Positions 21,742 to 33,900 of a DNA stretch of 64,000 nt are shown here, one piece after another; position 1 is the first letter of the stretch; each line of letters begins with the position of its first letter. Below the pieces are notes generated by a model. It was not told where the DNA came from and ran no database searches. It worked only from the letters and a program-made list of their open reading frames with translations. Origin of the DNA: Niebla homalea (lineage: Eukaryota; Ascomycota; Lecanoromycetes; Lecanorales; Ramalinaceae); the NCBI GenBank assembly GCA_019925105.1, contig JAHGAU010000012.1, positions 558,001-622,000 on the forward strand, given 5' to 3'. Position numbers and translations under genes: made by a program.

Positions 21742-23167
21742 AGAACATTTTCAGCAAGTCATATTTTTCTGCAAGGCGTTCCGGTGGTGCTGACATTTGA
21801 TTGGAAGTTTTCTGGTGGTCCTACGGCGATGACGCCATATCGATGAATATATGCGGAATGGGAGATCGAATGATGATATTTTCGAGCATTAAGCGACATC
21901 AATACCTTGATTCTTGGTTGTATACTATTGACCCAGTACATAAATTCCAGGAAGTGCAATTGAAACGTTGGAAATTACTAGCCGACATGCATTTCTTTTT
22001 CTACACCGGAACCCTGAAAAAGATCCTACGAACTCTTGCTCTGACAAGGATTAGATTATTTTGCTCAAAGACCGCGACTAGCGTATTCTGACTTCATTGG
22101 TTCGACAACTATCGAATTGCTTGCGATTATACTGTGAGCAATACCGAACATTATGTCAACCTGAATCAATTTGTCACAGCACGAACATACTATTTCTCAG
22201 TATAGGCATCCTTACGATCATGGTGATGGGGAATACTCGCAGATGTATCGCATCCCAGTCATGAACATCTTGAATAGTCGTTGTCTCAGTGATGGTCATC
22301 AGGTATGCCAGTTTGTGACAATGACATTGGATGTCACAGGCCTGGTCAAAGAAGCCAAAACAGATCTCGGAGACATTCCTTCCTATTCTTTCGGTGATTC
22401 ATATATACAGCGATATTGACTCCACGTTTTACCCAATTTCATCAAATTCGGGAGATGTATATGTCTGAGGATGCAGTACTGACTCCGCCTTCTACTTAGG
22501 ATTACTAGATCTCAGCGCTTTTCTTCGATTCCCATCATTGAATTGGGAGGGGCATGTTGTACAAAGTAATACCAGCTGCACGTTTCACTTTACAACTCTG
22601 ATCTTCGCTACTATGACTATGGCTTCTTGGAGAGGTCTGCTGGGCGACGTGATCAGGGGAGAAGTCTGACCTTTTGATTGAAATACGTGTCTGAATCGGT
22701 GGCGAATGGGTCTTAGGTCTTCTTTTGCTACCCCCGCCTATTTCCAAACGTACTACCTCGAAGGCGGCGTATTGAAATGATGCGTGGGGGGGTTGGCACA
22801 CGTGCCATGACACCTGTTTGTGTCATCATGTTGTACATTAATTCCGGGTGTTCAAAGAAGTTTCGTATTCTCGATGTTCTGGTCTCAACACTTCAAGGGT
22901 GACACCTGAGGATTTTTCAAATACGCCTGGTCGTCTTGGAAATCATTTTCAGAAGCTGTCATTAGCACGATTTTTGAGGAGCGGTTTAAGCATCAAGTGA
23001 ACATCGGTTGAGAAGAAAGCCTGACAGTGTAGCATTGTAAGCTCTTCTTTCGAGATACTATTTCGTATAAGGGTGTGCCGAATATTCCATCAAGGTGCTG
23101 ACAGCCTATTGCAGCTGCTCTAAACCTCTGCCATCACCACAACACCGTTCCTGACATCGAAACGAAA
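21742..23167. other. Intergenic, about 1.4 kb, no supported gene
   Basis: Short frames on both strands (for example 22171-22419 + and 22535-22813 -) without recognisable domains or supporting exons. Confidence 0.5.
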
Positions 23168-23750
23168 ATGGACGGATTCCGTGCCTTCATGGTCAAGACA
23201 TACCATCTGAGGCGACACCGCCATCGAGGGAGTCAGGAGTATCGGGAGTATGGAGGGCATACTTTCATCAGCATCTTATATGGAAACCAGGATCCCTTCG
23301 ATCACATCGTCGGTCGGATCCGTGAGGCGCTGAAGACGCAGGATGGTCGGAACATGCCCGAGACTCCTGCGGTCGCCCACAGAATCAAAGCCATCTATGT
23401 AAATTGGCAGGAGACTTTCGTCAGTATTCCTCCTCTATCAGCCCTTTGCACCCCGCCTTCCGAACGAGTTTGTAAGTCGAGGTCGTACAAATGCTAACCG
23501 CAGTATCTATCACTAGGGGGATTTTCTCCCGTCTACTGAGCTCACGAGCACAAATTGCGATGCCGTCATGAAATACCTGGCTGGGGCTAAGCATCCCTAC
23601 TATCTTGACGTCACCTTTGAACGAGTGGCAGAGAGCGAAGAGCTACCATCATATTCCTCCCTTGAGGGGAAATCGTCTTCGACCTTGGAAACGGAGTACA
23701 AAAAGAAGTTTGGCTCCAAGGAGTGGACAGACAAGAAGAAACCTTCTTAG
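23168..23750 (+). CDS. Unrecognised small protein, two exons
   Basis: Exons 23168-23419 and 23517-23750 (donor GTCAGT, branch GCTAAC at about 23493, acceptor ACTAG), 161 aa. The frame upstream of the acceptor carries a TAG at 23514-23516, so splicing is required. The protein starts MDGFRAFMVKTYHLRRHRHR and has moderately conserved-looking stretches (YGGHTFISILYG, HRIKAIYVNWQETFGDFLPS, MKYLAGAKHPYYLDVTFERVA), ending in a lysine-rich tail. No signal peptide or membrane segment. I do not recognise the family. A GTAAGT at 23472 is a tempting alternative donor but no acceptor keeps frame with it. Confidence 0.6.
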
Positions 23751-25064
23751 GAGGATCTTGAGCCTTCGAGGTTGAAGAGTGACAGTCATCAGTCCCTGAT
23801 ACTCTGTGTCTCCTCCTGTACATAGGTATCAATTGAGAGAGCTTGTAAATGTGAATTACATGATGAAATACCACACATTCGCTCAGTGATTTCGCCAAGT
23901 GATTTGAGTGAACAGGGTAGATAAAGTAAAGTCGTACAGTCCTGTCGTTCTCACGATCGTCACGTCTTTGAAGTCTCTCGTTCCCTTCTTCTCTCCAAAC
24001 ATGTATCCTTGACCTTGGTCCCATTTCCTTACGCAACCTGCTGATTCTGAGAACTTCTTTTGATCAAACGACGAAGTCAAAGCCTCGCAAGAAGTTAGGA
24101 TCACCAAACAGACATCTGTACGACTCATCACTCATCACTCCATTGTACCATAGAACGCTTTGGGTCTACGGTCTAGTCACTTGGGCGATGACGGGCTCGA
24201 TTATGCACTGTATGTATCGACTGAGCCTTTCGTTTCTTCACTTGGATATCAACCCACAAGCTGAGAGAAAGTTTCTCCCGATCACATCGACAAGCGAAGG
24301 AATTTTTCTTGACGTGTCGATATCTTCAGAGGCGGGGGAGGCCATACGACCAAACAAAGCTGCTCAACCTGGTCGTTGAGAACACATGCAAGGCTTTTGT
24401 CAAACCTGGCTGGAGACACGTGTCTAAAGCTCCACGGATGAATGCTCGGATCGAGCGATGGGTACATTGGGGGGTCGAAGCTTAAGAAATGGATAGTGGC
24501 CCTTGTGATGGGAGTGTGGCGATGTGATAGAACAGGTCTCCTTTCAGTCGGATGGGTTGAAATCCCCTAAGGGGACCTGGCTGCACCGGGTAGCTGGCTT
24601 CCTTTTGATATTTTGGAGGACTGGAAGATTTCTTACCGAGTCTGGCACTGAGCTTTATGTTTGAAGATTGAGTGGCGGGGGTAAGTCTTGCAAAAATGAT
24701 ACCATTGAAAACCCTAAACGCTCGTATTCTTTTGCAAAATTCTCGTCTGGGCCTGCTTGTGCAATTGACAGTCGCTTTGGACTTAATAAATTCTAGTCAG
24801 CCATCATTTGATGGGATTGACAAACCCAGGTAATGAGGGCCCATATCCCTTCTTTACTAGTTTTGAAGATTAACGTCTAGACCTGACCTATCAACTCCCA
24901 CAATGCGGACATGCGAATGGAAATTTGGCAGCAGCTGGGGATCAATTCTGCAATGAACATTGTAACAATGAAGGAAAGCTGTAGTATCATTTGACCTAAC
25001 ACCTGCCCAAACCTGCTCCATCCCAAACGCATCCAATCTAAACTAACGCTTGCACGTGTGGACA
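23751..25064. other. Intergenic, no supported gene
   Basis: Frames at 23611-24131 (-) and 24143-24379 (+) are short, overlap other frames and show no domain. Confidence 0.45.
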
Positions 25065-25781
25065 TTATGAGACGCCTCCGTCCTGAACAGGCAATTCGAC
25101 CCAGTACCAGCATATTGCCGACGCTTTCTTCTCATATTGGACCGCAGGTGGATCCGGCTGTAATTCCATCGGGAGCCTTGGAGGCAGGTATGTGTTATGC
25201 CAAAAGACGATCCTGCCTTGTCCCTGCATTGCTGAAACCTGATCCATCCAGACCTGGGCTTGGGCATGATTATCGATGGTCGCATTCCATATCACAATAC
25301 CGGATATGAAGACCTCAATACACTCTCTATCCAGGCGGGGAGCCCTGTACATCTCCTGGAGTCTCTCTGAACAGTTCCAACATTTTATGTTCAGGATAGA
25401 AACCACCTCGTCCTTCGGTCTCAGCCACTTCTTACACCATTGGCGGTCCTCGCTTATTCTTTTCAGAGCTTGCAAGCATGCCTGCTTTAGCTCATAGTAG
25501 CAGATGTCCAGAGGAATGATGACGGTGGCAGAGCAAGGACCGTACGTTGGACTTTCGTTCGTGTGGGTTGCGGCCACTACGCGAATATCAAGTTCGATGA
25601 AGTCGGATTCTAAGAGGACGGCAGCGGATGGGCCGTCTATATCAATATCATTCATAAAAGATAGTGGTTCGCGTCGTGAGCTACTGTTGCTTCGAGATAG
25701 CGACCCGTAGGTGTTGCCCATGTCCTCCTCAACTGAGTCTGATTCTGGTAGATGCTCGCCATTGCCCATCCCTGAGGCCAT
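25065..25781 (-). CDS. Hypothetical protein, single exon
   Basis: An open frame of 238 codons in a region otherwise poor in long frames. The N-terminal third is Ser/acid-rich and looks disordered; the rest has alternating hydrophobic strands and helices (FIELDIRVVAATHTNE, SATVIIPLDICYYELKQACL, IEVFISGIVIWNATIDNH, ICWYWVELPVQ) that look like a folded domain. There is no signal peptide or transmembrane helix and no motif I recognise. Additional 5' exons are possible, because the leader region to 25870 has no competing gene. Function unknown. Confidence 0.55.
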   Translation of the reverse strand: MASGMGNGEHLPESDSVEEDMGNTYGSLSRSNSSSRREPLSFMNDIDIDGPSAAVLLESDFIELDIRVVAATHTNESPTYGPCSATVIIPLDICYYELKQACLQALKRISEDRQWCKKWLRPKDEVVSILNIKCWNCSERLQEMYRAPRLDRECIEVFISGIVIWNATIDNHAQAQVWMDQVSAMQGQGRIVFWHNTYLPPRLPMELQPDPPAVQYEKKASAICWYWVELPVQDGGVS

Positions 25782-27145
25782 GGTATAACAGTTTCGGTGT
25801 AGGTCTATATTACCCCTGCATCAGCCAAAGACGTTGAAGCAAATTCGAGCAATCTAGCAGAAGTCATGTACCTGAGTGACGCGCTTTTCTTGAGGCCCAC
25901 TCTTGCCCCGAAAGCAGCGCGGTGTAGTGCTACTGCAACGCCGAACTGTGTCGACTGGAAGTGCTGCTGTGATGGAGCGTTCTCGACAGTATGACCAAGG
26001 CGTGCAGCAGTCTCAACCTATTCGAGAGGCGGCTATGCCCTTTTGGCGACTGTGGCTCCTGTGATGGATGTATGGGGGAGGAAAAGGCCGGGCGTGCAGC
26101 TACTTCGAAGATTCATTGCCTCTATCGCTGACCTTCGAATGCATTTCCAAGGACGTAATCATGATCCGGCCCAACGCCCAATAAATGCTCGGTAAATGGA
26201 ATTTTGAACGGAGGAAAATGCTAGAATTGGCAAACGGTCTGTCGCACTGGCTCGTCAGTCCAGGCACGTTCCTTCTCCAGTTCCAAATCGCTTCGTCAGC
26301 ACCTTCCCACAATCTTGAAGATAGAGATCCGAATACTTCAAAAGACATGGGAAGGAGGTAAAACAAGTGTTCGGGTCATAGCTCCATACTCTGCTATAAC
26401 GAGGTTGCACAGCTGCTATTGAGATTTCATGCCTTCTATCGCAATGACACTAGGGTCCAAATCTTAGACTTTCTGAATACCTTCAAGTCCAGCGAGGAAT
26501 TCAATTATCAGATAAATCATGTCCATTGATTCCTCTACAGGTGAGAGTTGCAATGGAAAGGCTTGCATGGTAAGAGGAAGAACGCAAAGACAAATTTAAG
26601 CTAAACTTGCTCGAGAGCCTGCTTTCTGAAAATTCATGCTGCATCTATCAGAAGCCATGTCGAAATTACATAACGCACATGTGTGGATGATTGAACTACA
26701 CTGCACGCGGACGCAGGCAAGAATATTGAGTTGGATTACCTATGCAATGGGCATCGTGATTGTGGATGTATTTAGACTATTCGGTCCCATACTGAGAAAT
26801 CACATGCGTGCTTCATTTGTGCATATGTGAATAAGTGACTTGATAACAAAGCAAATAATAGACAATTGAAGAGCTGAAAAAGTGAATGAATCGAGAGATG
26901 AATAGATCAATTAAATGAACACCACAGTGTAAAATAAACATACCTTACCAATGATACCATGGAAGGGTCCACTCGTGCCGAGCCGTCGACGGAACACTAT
27001 CGCACAATCCATTTCAAGTGGCCACCGCGCTAATAATCTATCGATTTTCGGGCTTGTTTTGTTTGAGTAATTTTGGTCTTTGATTAGAAACCACCTGAAA
27101 GGGATTCGACGGTATTGCAGATTCACTTCATCACTTCGTCAACGA
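25782..27145. other. Divergent intergenic region, no supported gene
   Basis: About 1.4 kb upstream of both the hypothetical gene (-) and the GCP5-like gene (+). Only short, domain-free frames occur. Confidence 0.5.
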
Positions 27146-27166
27146 ACGCGTCAATGAAGAACGCGT
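27146..27166. promoter_or_regulatory. Paired MCB (ACGCGT) boxes upstream of the GCP5-like gene
   Basis: ACGCGT at 27146-27151 and again at 27161-27166, 15 bp apart and only 27-47 bp upstream of the ATG at 27193. ACGCGT is the MluI cell-cycle box bound by the MBF (Mbp1-Swi6 type) complex. The close pair before a spindle-pole gene fits G1/S control (inference). Confidence 0.6.
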
Positions 27167-27192
27167 CTCATTCCAATATCATGATGCTCTGA

Positions 27193-29832
27193 ATGGCGCA
27201 GGATGAGGACGTCAAGTCACTGTTAGCTTCCCTAATTGAAAGCTTTGAGATCCTGAAATCCAGTCGGGAGTATCATAGGGCTAAGCTTGGTACAACACGC
27301 GCTCTTTCTGACAAGGGACTGCAACGTACAAACCAATTTGATGTCAGCGCTCGACTTGATGGCTTGGTCGAGAAACTCAGAATCTTGAACAATGATCAAA
27401 CCGCCGAAGCTCTCCGCGAGAAATTAAAGGAGCTTTCTGCATTCGATGCAAAATGGACGCCAGAATCGCTATCTTTACTCCTCCTCCTGTCTGACAGACC
27501 ATCAAAATTGCACTTGATAGGAGGCTTTGGCACGGTAAGCTCAAGTCCACAGGAGGCGCGTAAACCGGAACCTTTCAACGATGAATCCACTTCGGAGGAG
27601 GAGGATATCGAACTGTGGAAAGACGTGGACTTTGCGAACGATGGCTCTGATGAAGAGTATGACCAATACGCCGGGTCTGAATCTCCGGGGAGGTCTGAGC
27701 AAACCTCTGATTCATTGCATCAGGAGACTCTGGACTTAGACCTGGCTGCTTTCACGGTACCCGTTAGGAAAGCCGATTTAGTAAGCGTCAATGAAGCGTG
27801 CTACTGGAAGCAGCTCCAAATGGAGGTACCAAAACCGAGCGACGATTTGAGCGGGCAGGATATGCAGCCGCTAAGACTTACGGAATTACAAGCTATTCGA
27901 GAAATACTGTTTATGCTGCTAGGTCTGCCCACCTCAGGCTTCCAGAGAGACTCCGCCGAGGACGGGCATTTGCATGTGCAATTTCAGATCAAAGATGGAC
28001 CAGCTGCGCCAATGCAGCACTTGTTGCAGGAGTTTTGCTTCATTGGAATGGAGATCAACATGCTTCGCGCCTTTATAGCCAGCCAGGAACAGGTGCCGCT
28101 AATGCAAACGTTCCAGAGTGCTCTTCACATTCGCTTACAGCAACTCGACTGTCATTTCAACGAGGTTCAGACACGTATAATAGTTGCCAGTGATGAATAC
28201 GTCACTAGCTTGATAGACCTTTTGACAGACACACGGAAGGAAGCATCACAATTACTGTTGCTAAGTCCAATTATACGGGCTCTGCCAGGGCTGACAGGAC
28301 ATCGAAGATCTTTCGTCGTTCTTGAGGACCTGTACGACCTGACATGTAGCGCGCAAGGTGAAGATGATACAACGACATACGAATATGCTGCAACTATCTT
28401 TTTTACATGTTTCGACACCTACCTACGCCCAATACGACAATGGATGGAACGTGGTGAGCTATCTGAGCATGACCGACTCTTTTTTATCAAGAGAGAGGGA
28501 ACCATCACCTCACCTGAGGACACATGGGCAAAGCAGTATGCCCTAGTCAAGTCCGAAGATGGCGTTCTTATTGCTCCAACTTTCCTACACGTGGCCTCGA
28601 CAAGGATTTTTAACACCGGCAAAAGCGTAAATTTTCTCAAAAACTTCGGTCAATTTTCAGCCGAAGTGAATGGGCAAGATCTCGAAGCGCCTATGACTTT
28701 CACCAACGTTTGCCTGGCGAAAGATTCATACATGCTCAGTCCATTCGCCGAGCTCTTCAATTCCGCATTCGACCAATGGGTTGCAAGTAAACACCGTTCA
28801 TCATCAGCACTACTTCGACGTTATCTGGCAGATCAATGCGGTCTATACCGATCACTTGCAGCTCTGGAATACCTGGATTTCTGCAAGGCTGGTAACCTCA
28901 GTGCTGCTGCATTGTACCCTATCTTTGAACGTCTTGATCTTCGACATCGTCGTTGGAGCGAATCTGCAATGATCACAGATCTCTTCCAGACATCTTTCAA
29001 TGCGACAGATTGCATTGATGTCGAACGAATTGCGGTCAATTGCGGACGACCCAAGCCTGGAGATAGGTCAATGACTGCGCTTGAATCCGTAAGCCTGTCA
29101 TACAACCTCCCTTGGCCAATTGCGAACATAGTTCGCCCAGCCTCAATGACGGTGTACAACCAGGTCTTCGTATTCCTTGTGCAACTACAGCGAGCCAGGT
29201 TTCTACTTGAACGCACAATTCCTTCTAAGAGGTCCTTCTATGGACCCATAGACCGTCATGTGAAGCTTTCATACAGCCTTCGCGCTCGTTTGCTCTATTT
29301 CACCAACTCAATGCTCGCACACGTCGCCTCGATGGTCTTGGATGTGCAATCAAGTGACGTGAAGGAGCTGATGTCAAAGGCTGAGGACATTGATGGTATG
29401 GTAGCAGTACATCAAAACTTCACTGCGAAAGTTGAAGACCAGTGTTTCTTAACTTCTAAGCATGCTTCTTTGAAGCAAGCAATAGTCTCGATGCTAGACC
29501 TGACAGTCCTGCTATTTGATACTGCCAGAGGAATGCGCGAGGATGGAGACACGAGAAGGCGGTCTCCGCACTTTCCAAAGGAAGGGGACATCTCTTCCAG
29601 CGATGATGAGAACGCGACAGTAGAGCAATCTCCAGATGTTGCTGTGAGAAGACAAGTCAAGGAAGGTGGTCTTGACTCCAAGGCTATAATTGAGAAGCTC
29701 ACAAAGATCTCAACAAGGCTCACGCAGCTACACAGCTTCATAGCAGCAGGCATCTCAAGCACGAGCAAAGTCGACAACTCTTTGTGCTGGGAAGTCCTGG
29801 CAGCTAATCTGAATGCTGGTCTCAAGACATAG
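27193..29832 (+). CDS. Gamma-tubulin complex component, GCP5-like (Spc97/Spc98 family)
   Basis: Single exon, 879 aa. The N-terminal grip domain is seen in the stretch with REILFMLLGLPTSGF, MQHLLQEFCFIGMEINMLRAF and FFTCFDTYLRPIRQWMERGEL ... FFIKRE, followed by FLHVASTRIFNTGKSVNFL. The C-terminal grip2 domain includes SLSYNLPWPIANIVRPASM, YNQVFVFLVQLQRARFLLER, YSLRARLLYFTNSMLAHVASMVLDV and VHQNFTAKVEDQCFLT. These are diagnostic of gamma-tubulin complex proteins; the acidic insert at ~130-175 and overall length suggest GCP5 rather than GCP2/3. The product would join the gamma-tubulin ring complex at spindle pole bodies. A three-codon upstream frame (ATG ATG CTC TGA, 27181-27192) abuts the start codon. 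Confidence 0.9.
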   Translation: MAQDEDVKSLLASLIESFEILKSSREYHRAKLGTTRALSDKGLQRTNQFDVSARLDGLVEKLRILNNDQTAEALREKLKELSAFDAKWTPESLSLLLLLSDRPSKLHLIGGFGTVSSSPQEARKPEPFNDESTSEEEDIELWKDVDFANDGSDEEYDQYAGSESPGRSEQTSDSLHQETLDLDLAAFTVPVRKADLVSVNEACYWKQLQMEVPKPSDDLSGQDMQPLRLTELQAIREILFMLLGLPTSGFQRDSAEDGHLHVQFQIKDGPAAPMQHLLQEFCFIGMEINMLRAFIASQEQVPLMQTFQSALHIRLQQLDCHFNEVQTRIIVASDEYVTSLIDLLTDTRKEASQLLLLSPIIRALPGLTGHRRSFVVLEDLYDLTCSAQGEDDTTTYEYAATIFFTCFDTYLRPIRQWMERGELSEHDRLFFIKREGTITSPEDTWAKQYALVKSEDGVLIAPTFLHVASTRIFNTGKSVNFLKNFGQFSAEVNGQDLEAPMTFTNVCLAKDSYMLSPFAELFNSAFDQWVASKHRSSSALLRRYLADQCGLYRSLAALEYLDFCKAGNLSAAALYPIFERLDLRHRRWSESAMITDLFQTSFNATDCIDVERIAVNCGRPKPGDRSMTALESVSLSYNLPWPIANIVRPASMTVYNQVFVFLVQLQRARFLLERTIPSKRSFYGPIDRHVKLSYSLRARLLYFTNSMLAHVASMVLDVQSSDVKELMSKAEDIDGMVAVHQNFTAKVEDQCFLTSKHASLKQAIVSMLDLTVLLFDTARGMREDGDTRRRSPHFPKEGDISSSDDENATVEQSPDVAVRRQVKEGGLDSKAIIEKLTKISTRLTQLHSFIAAGISSTSKVDNSLCWEVLAANLNAGLKT

Positions 29833-30346
29833 GGAGATACTGCCCAATCGTTGAACATATGCATCCACCTACCCTGTTGCCGTGTACTTGAGTAAAACGT
29901 GAAGCCCCCATATTGTCCTTGCAAAGTGACCAGTCTCGAGATGCTCATGGAACAGGACGGAATTAATCCGAGATCGACTGCGATCAGATGAAGCATGGAC
30001 TCAGGATTGGTTGATACTGTACGAGACTTCCAAGACTTCGATGAATGCCGATATACTATCTCTGAGATCTCTCCGCCAACCCAAATAACAACGCACCCCT
30101 CGCGCCACCCGCAACCGCAATAAATCGGCGGCCAAATCAAAGGCGGGCAAGAATTACAGTACGAGAAAAGCTCCAGGCGTCCCACCTAATAGCTAATAAT
30201 AGTACAATGGACAATTACCTTATATAACGTTCGTTCTGGGGATTATCTCGTTTACAACGCTCGCCGCAAGTGATTGCCTATCAATATCGAGGGCTATTGA
30301 AAAATCCCTTGAATTTCTACGTATTTGTACGTATATCATCATCATC
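29833..30346. other. Convergent intergenic region, first part
   Basis: Spacer downstream of the GCP5-like gene. No gene; a long minus-strand frame here is a continuation of antisense shadow. Confidence 0.5.
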
Positions 30347-30505
30347 AGAAGAAGAAGAAGAAGAAGAAGGGGGGAGAGCAAGCAGGGGAAAAAGAGCAAA
30401 GAGGAAGAGTAGAGGGAGAAGAAGGGGGAATAAAAGGCGATAGGGGCGAAAGAGGAGAAGAAGGGGGAAAATGAAGGAGGTGAAGAAGAGAGCGCCGCCC
30501 GCCTC
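30347..30505 (+). repeat. Polypurine tract with (GAA)n core
   Basis: About 150 bp almost entirely A and G on the plus strand, opening with eight GAA/AAG units (30347-30369) and continuing as gggggagagc, gaggaagag, gagaagaagggg and similar blocks. It lies between the 3' ends of two convergent genes (GCP5-like and FGAM synthase). The complementary strand gives low-complexity Leu/Ser/Phe frames that are not genes. Confidence 0.85.
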
Positions 30506-30941
30506 CCCACCAATACCGACGGCGGCAGCAGCATTAATGATGCTAATGATAATCAAGAGGAAAGCATGAGGATGACGAAGAGATACTCACCATTTGGGAG
30601 AACAGCATTGCAGAAGAGGGGAGTCACGCTGACGACGGTCTAGCAACTTTGGGCAATGGCCGTAATTACCGTGAGTGGCAGTCCAAGTGTGTCCCTCCTC
30701 GCCTCGGAAAGTCGTACGGGTCGTCTGTAGACCTATACGTTGAGTTTTCTTTTGCTTTTCGAATGATTACGAATCCGGAGACGTTCAATTTTGTTTCATG
30801 CACTCCCCAAAATCCTTGAATCTACAACCAGCAGAACCGTCTTGGGACCAGATCCATCACCGCTCTTGTAACGAATATAGCAGGGCTACCTCAGCCAGAT
30901 AAGAACCCTTAGTAACGCCGTTGCCATCAGTGTCAAATCCA
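30506..30941. other. Convergent intergenic region, second part
   Basis: Spacer between the purine tract and the FGAM synthase stop. No coding signal. Confidence 0.5.
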
Positions 30942-33900
30942 CTACCCAACCCACCTCCTTGCGCTCTTGAAAATATGACCCCAAGGACCGACCTCACCCC
31001 ACGCTTCAGCTTTGCCCGCAGGTATCCACGAACTTATCCCACCCATGACCGTTCTCTCAGGATGATTCATGGTCGCAAAGATCCTACCATCCTTGCTTGA
31101 GATGCCCGTGATGCCCAGGGGGGACCCATTCGGATTGGCTGGGTATTCCTCCGTCGGCTTCAAGTTGTTGTCCAAATACCGCAGGCAGACCATCCCACTA
31201 TCCAGCAGCCGTTGGGCAGCAGCTTGCTGGTCCTTCTGGCCTGCGAACACGGCACGGCCCTCGGCATGGGAGACTGCTATGGGCAATTTGCTGCCCTTCA
31301 TGCCGTGCAAGAAAACAGACTGTGAAGATGGGCCATTATCAAGAACTTCCACTTCACTGAAGCGGGCCTCGAATTGGTCGCTTGTGTTTCTTACAAAGGT
31401 AGGCCACCCTTCTGCACCAGGGACGATCTCGCCCCCACTGGCCAATTGCGTCAAGAATTGACAGCCGTTGCAGACGCCAATGGTGAAGGTGTTTGGGCGC
31501 TTGAAGAACGTGCTGAACTCCTTCCGGAGCGCGGGTCTGTGGAAAATGGCGGACGCCCAGCCTCTGCCTGCGCCCAAGACGTCTCCGTAGGAGAAGCCTC
31601 CACAGGCTGCAAGGCCAACGAAGTCGGAGAGCGTGACTCGCCCTTTGATGAGATCGTCCATATGGACATCCACTGCTGTGAAACCGGCTGTCATGAATGC
31701 GAAGGCCATTTCGCGCGCGCCGTTGACACCTTGCTCTCGCAGGATAGCCACACGGGGAGGGGAGGTGATGGAAAAGTGGCTGAACAGGTTGGTCTTGGCA
31801 GAAAGGAGGCTTTCTTTCGGATCAAAATTGAGATGGTAGGACAGTCCTGGGTCGTTGTCATTGGAGATTCGGTCTAATTCAGCCTCGGCGCAGACAGGGT
31901 TGTCGCGTACACGCTGGATCTGGTATGAGGTGTCTGCCCACAGCCGCTGCAGCCCAGAGCGGCTGTTGCGATAGACCAGGTCTGCCTTATGATAGATGAC
32001 GAGGTTCTGATTTCCCTGAGGCGCCACTCGTCCAATATCCTTGATGAGCCCTGGGGGAGGGCCGCAGGTAGCAAAACAGCGTTTGAAGTTGGTGACGTCC
32101 TTTCTTCGCACCTGGAAAACCGCCGCCAATTCTTCGTGGAACAGATTTGCATTGATGTCGGCCGGGTCATTCTTGCAGAGCTGGTCAATGAGCAGCTGAG
32201 CGCCACATCGACCAGCAAACATCATCTCCACAATCGCCGTGAACAGTCCACCGTCGCTGCAATCATGATATGCAAGGACGACGCCGGACTCATGCAATTG
32301 CTCAATGGCGTCAAAGTAGTCCTTCAGAAGCTGCACGTTCCGCACATCAGGCGCCTCGCTACCGATCTGTCCAAAGACCTGAGTCAGGGCGCTTCCGCCC
32401 AGTGCCCTATGTCCCTCCGCCAGATTAACGACCAGAAGTACTGTCTCACCGATTCCTTTTTCCTCAGGTCTCCTCAGCTGCGGCGTCCACGTATTGTGAA
32501 TACTTCGCACGGCGCCGAAGGCTGTGATCACGAGCGAGAGCGGTGCGGTCACTTCCCGAGCTTCAGAGGTTTCTTTGTCCTTCCAACTCATCTTCATTGA
32601 GGTTGAGTCTTTTCCGACGGGAATACTGATTTTCAGGTCCTTGCATAGGTCTGTTGCGGCTTTCACTGCCTCGTAGATCGCTGCGCCCTCGCCCGGGTGA
32701 TTGATGGCAGACATCCAATTTGCTGAAGCCCGTATCCTTGCCAGTCCGTCTTGAAGGTCGGCCGCAGCTATGTTGCATAAAGACTCTGCAATGGCCATGC
32801 GTGCAGACGCTGCTGGGTTGATGAGGGCAAGGGGAGATTTTTCGCCCATTGCCATGGCTACACCTGTCTTAATGCCCTTTTGTAGGCATGTGGCCGTCAC
32901 AGCGACGTCTGAGACGGGGACTTGCCATGGCCCGACGAGTTGATCGCGAGCGCTAAGTCCGCCCACTGTACGATCACCGATGGTTATGAGGAACATCTTG
33001 GAGGCGACAGAGGGAAGCTGGAGTACTCTCTTTACGGCTTCGCCCAGGAAGTCGTTCTTCAATTTGGGCAAGAAAGTCGTCAGGCTAGCATCAAAGGTCG
33101 GGAGATCCAGCTTCCTTGTGTAGACCTTACGGTGAAGCTTGGGAGGCTTGCCGAACAGGGCGCTCATGGGCACATCGATGGGCCTTGGGTTTTTTTCGGA
33201 TGCTCGGTCGGTCAAGAGGAGACGTTGACGTCCAGCTTCACCACTATGAAGCTTGCCGGGGATGGAGTATCGACATCGTTCTCTGTCAGCTAGGCTCTTG
33301 AACATCTCAATCTTGTCTGGTGCAATGGCCATCACGTATCTCTCCTGAGCCTCGTTGCACCAAATTTCCATGGCGCTACTACAGCCCGCATTATCGATGT
33401 CGCGAAGCTCGAAGATCCCACCATGGCCAGTATCATGACACAATTCAGGGAGAGCGTTGCTCAAGCCACCCGCACCTACATCGTGAATGAATAGGATGGG
33501 GTTTTCAGAGCCCATCGCTACACATGCATTGATGACCTCCTGAGCCCTGCGTTCAACTTCGGCATTGCCTCTTTGTACTGAAGCGAAATCAAGGTCTGCT
33601 GAGCCTTCCGCCGATGTGACAGAGGACGCACTCCCACCGCCGAGCCCAATGAGCATTGCAGGACCTCCGAGAATGACGACAAATGAGCCGGACGGAACAA
33701 TGTTTGGATCTTTGAGGGCATGTTGGGGCCTCACGGTACCGACACCACCGGCGATCATGATAGGCTTGTGATATCCTCTCAACTCTTCGCTTCCATCTTC
33801 CAAGGGAAGCTTGGTGGAAAAGGTACGGAAATATCCCATAAGAGCTGGTCGACCGAATTCGTTGTTGAAATTGGCACTACCAATCGGAGCCTCTATCATG

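Noticed and set aside
29412..30185. 257-codon minus-strand frame
   Set aside because: Mostly antisense to the end of the GCP5-like gene, running into the spacer.
30220..30556. Leu/Ser/Phe-rich minus-strand frames
   Set aside because: Translation of the pyrimidine-rich complement of the purine tract; low complexity only.
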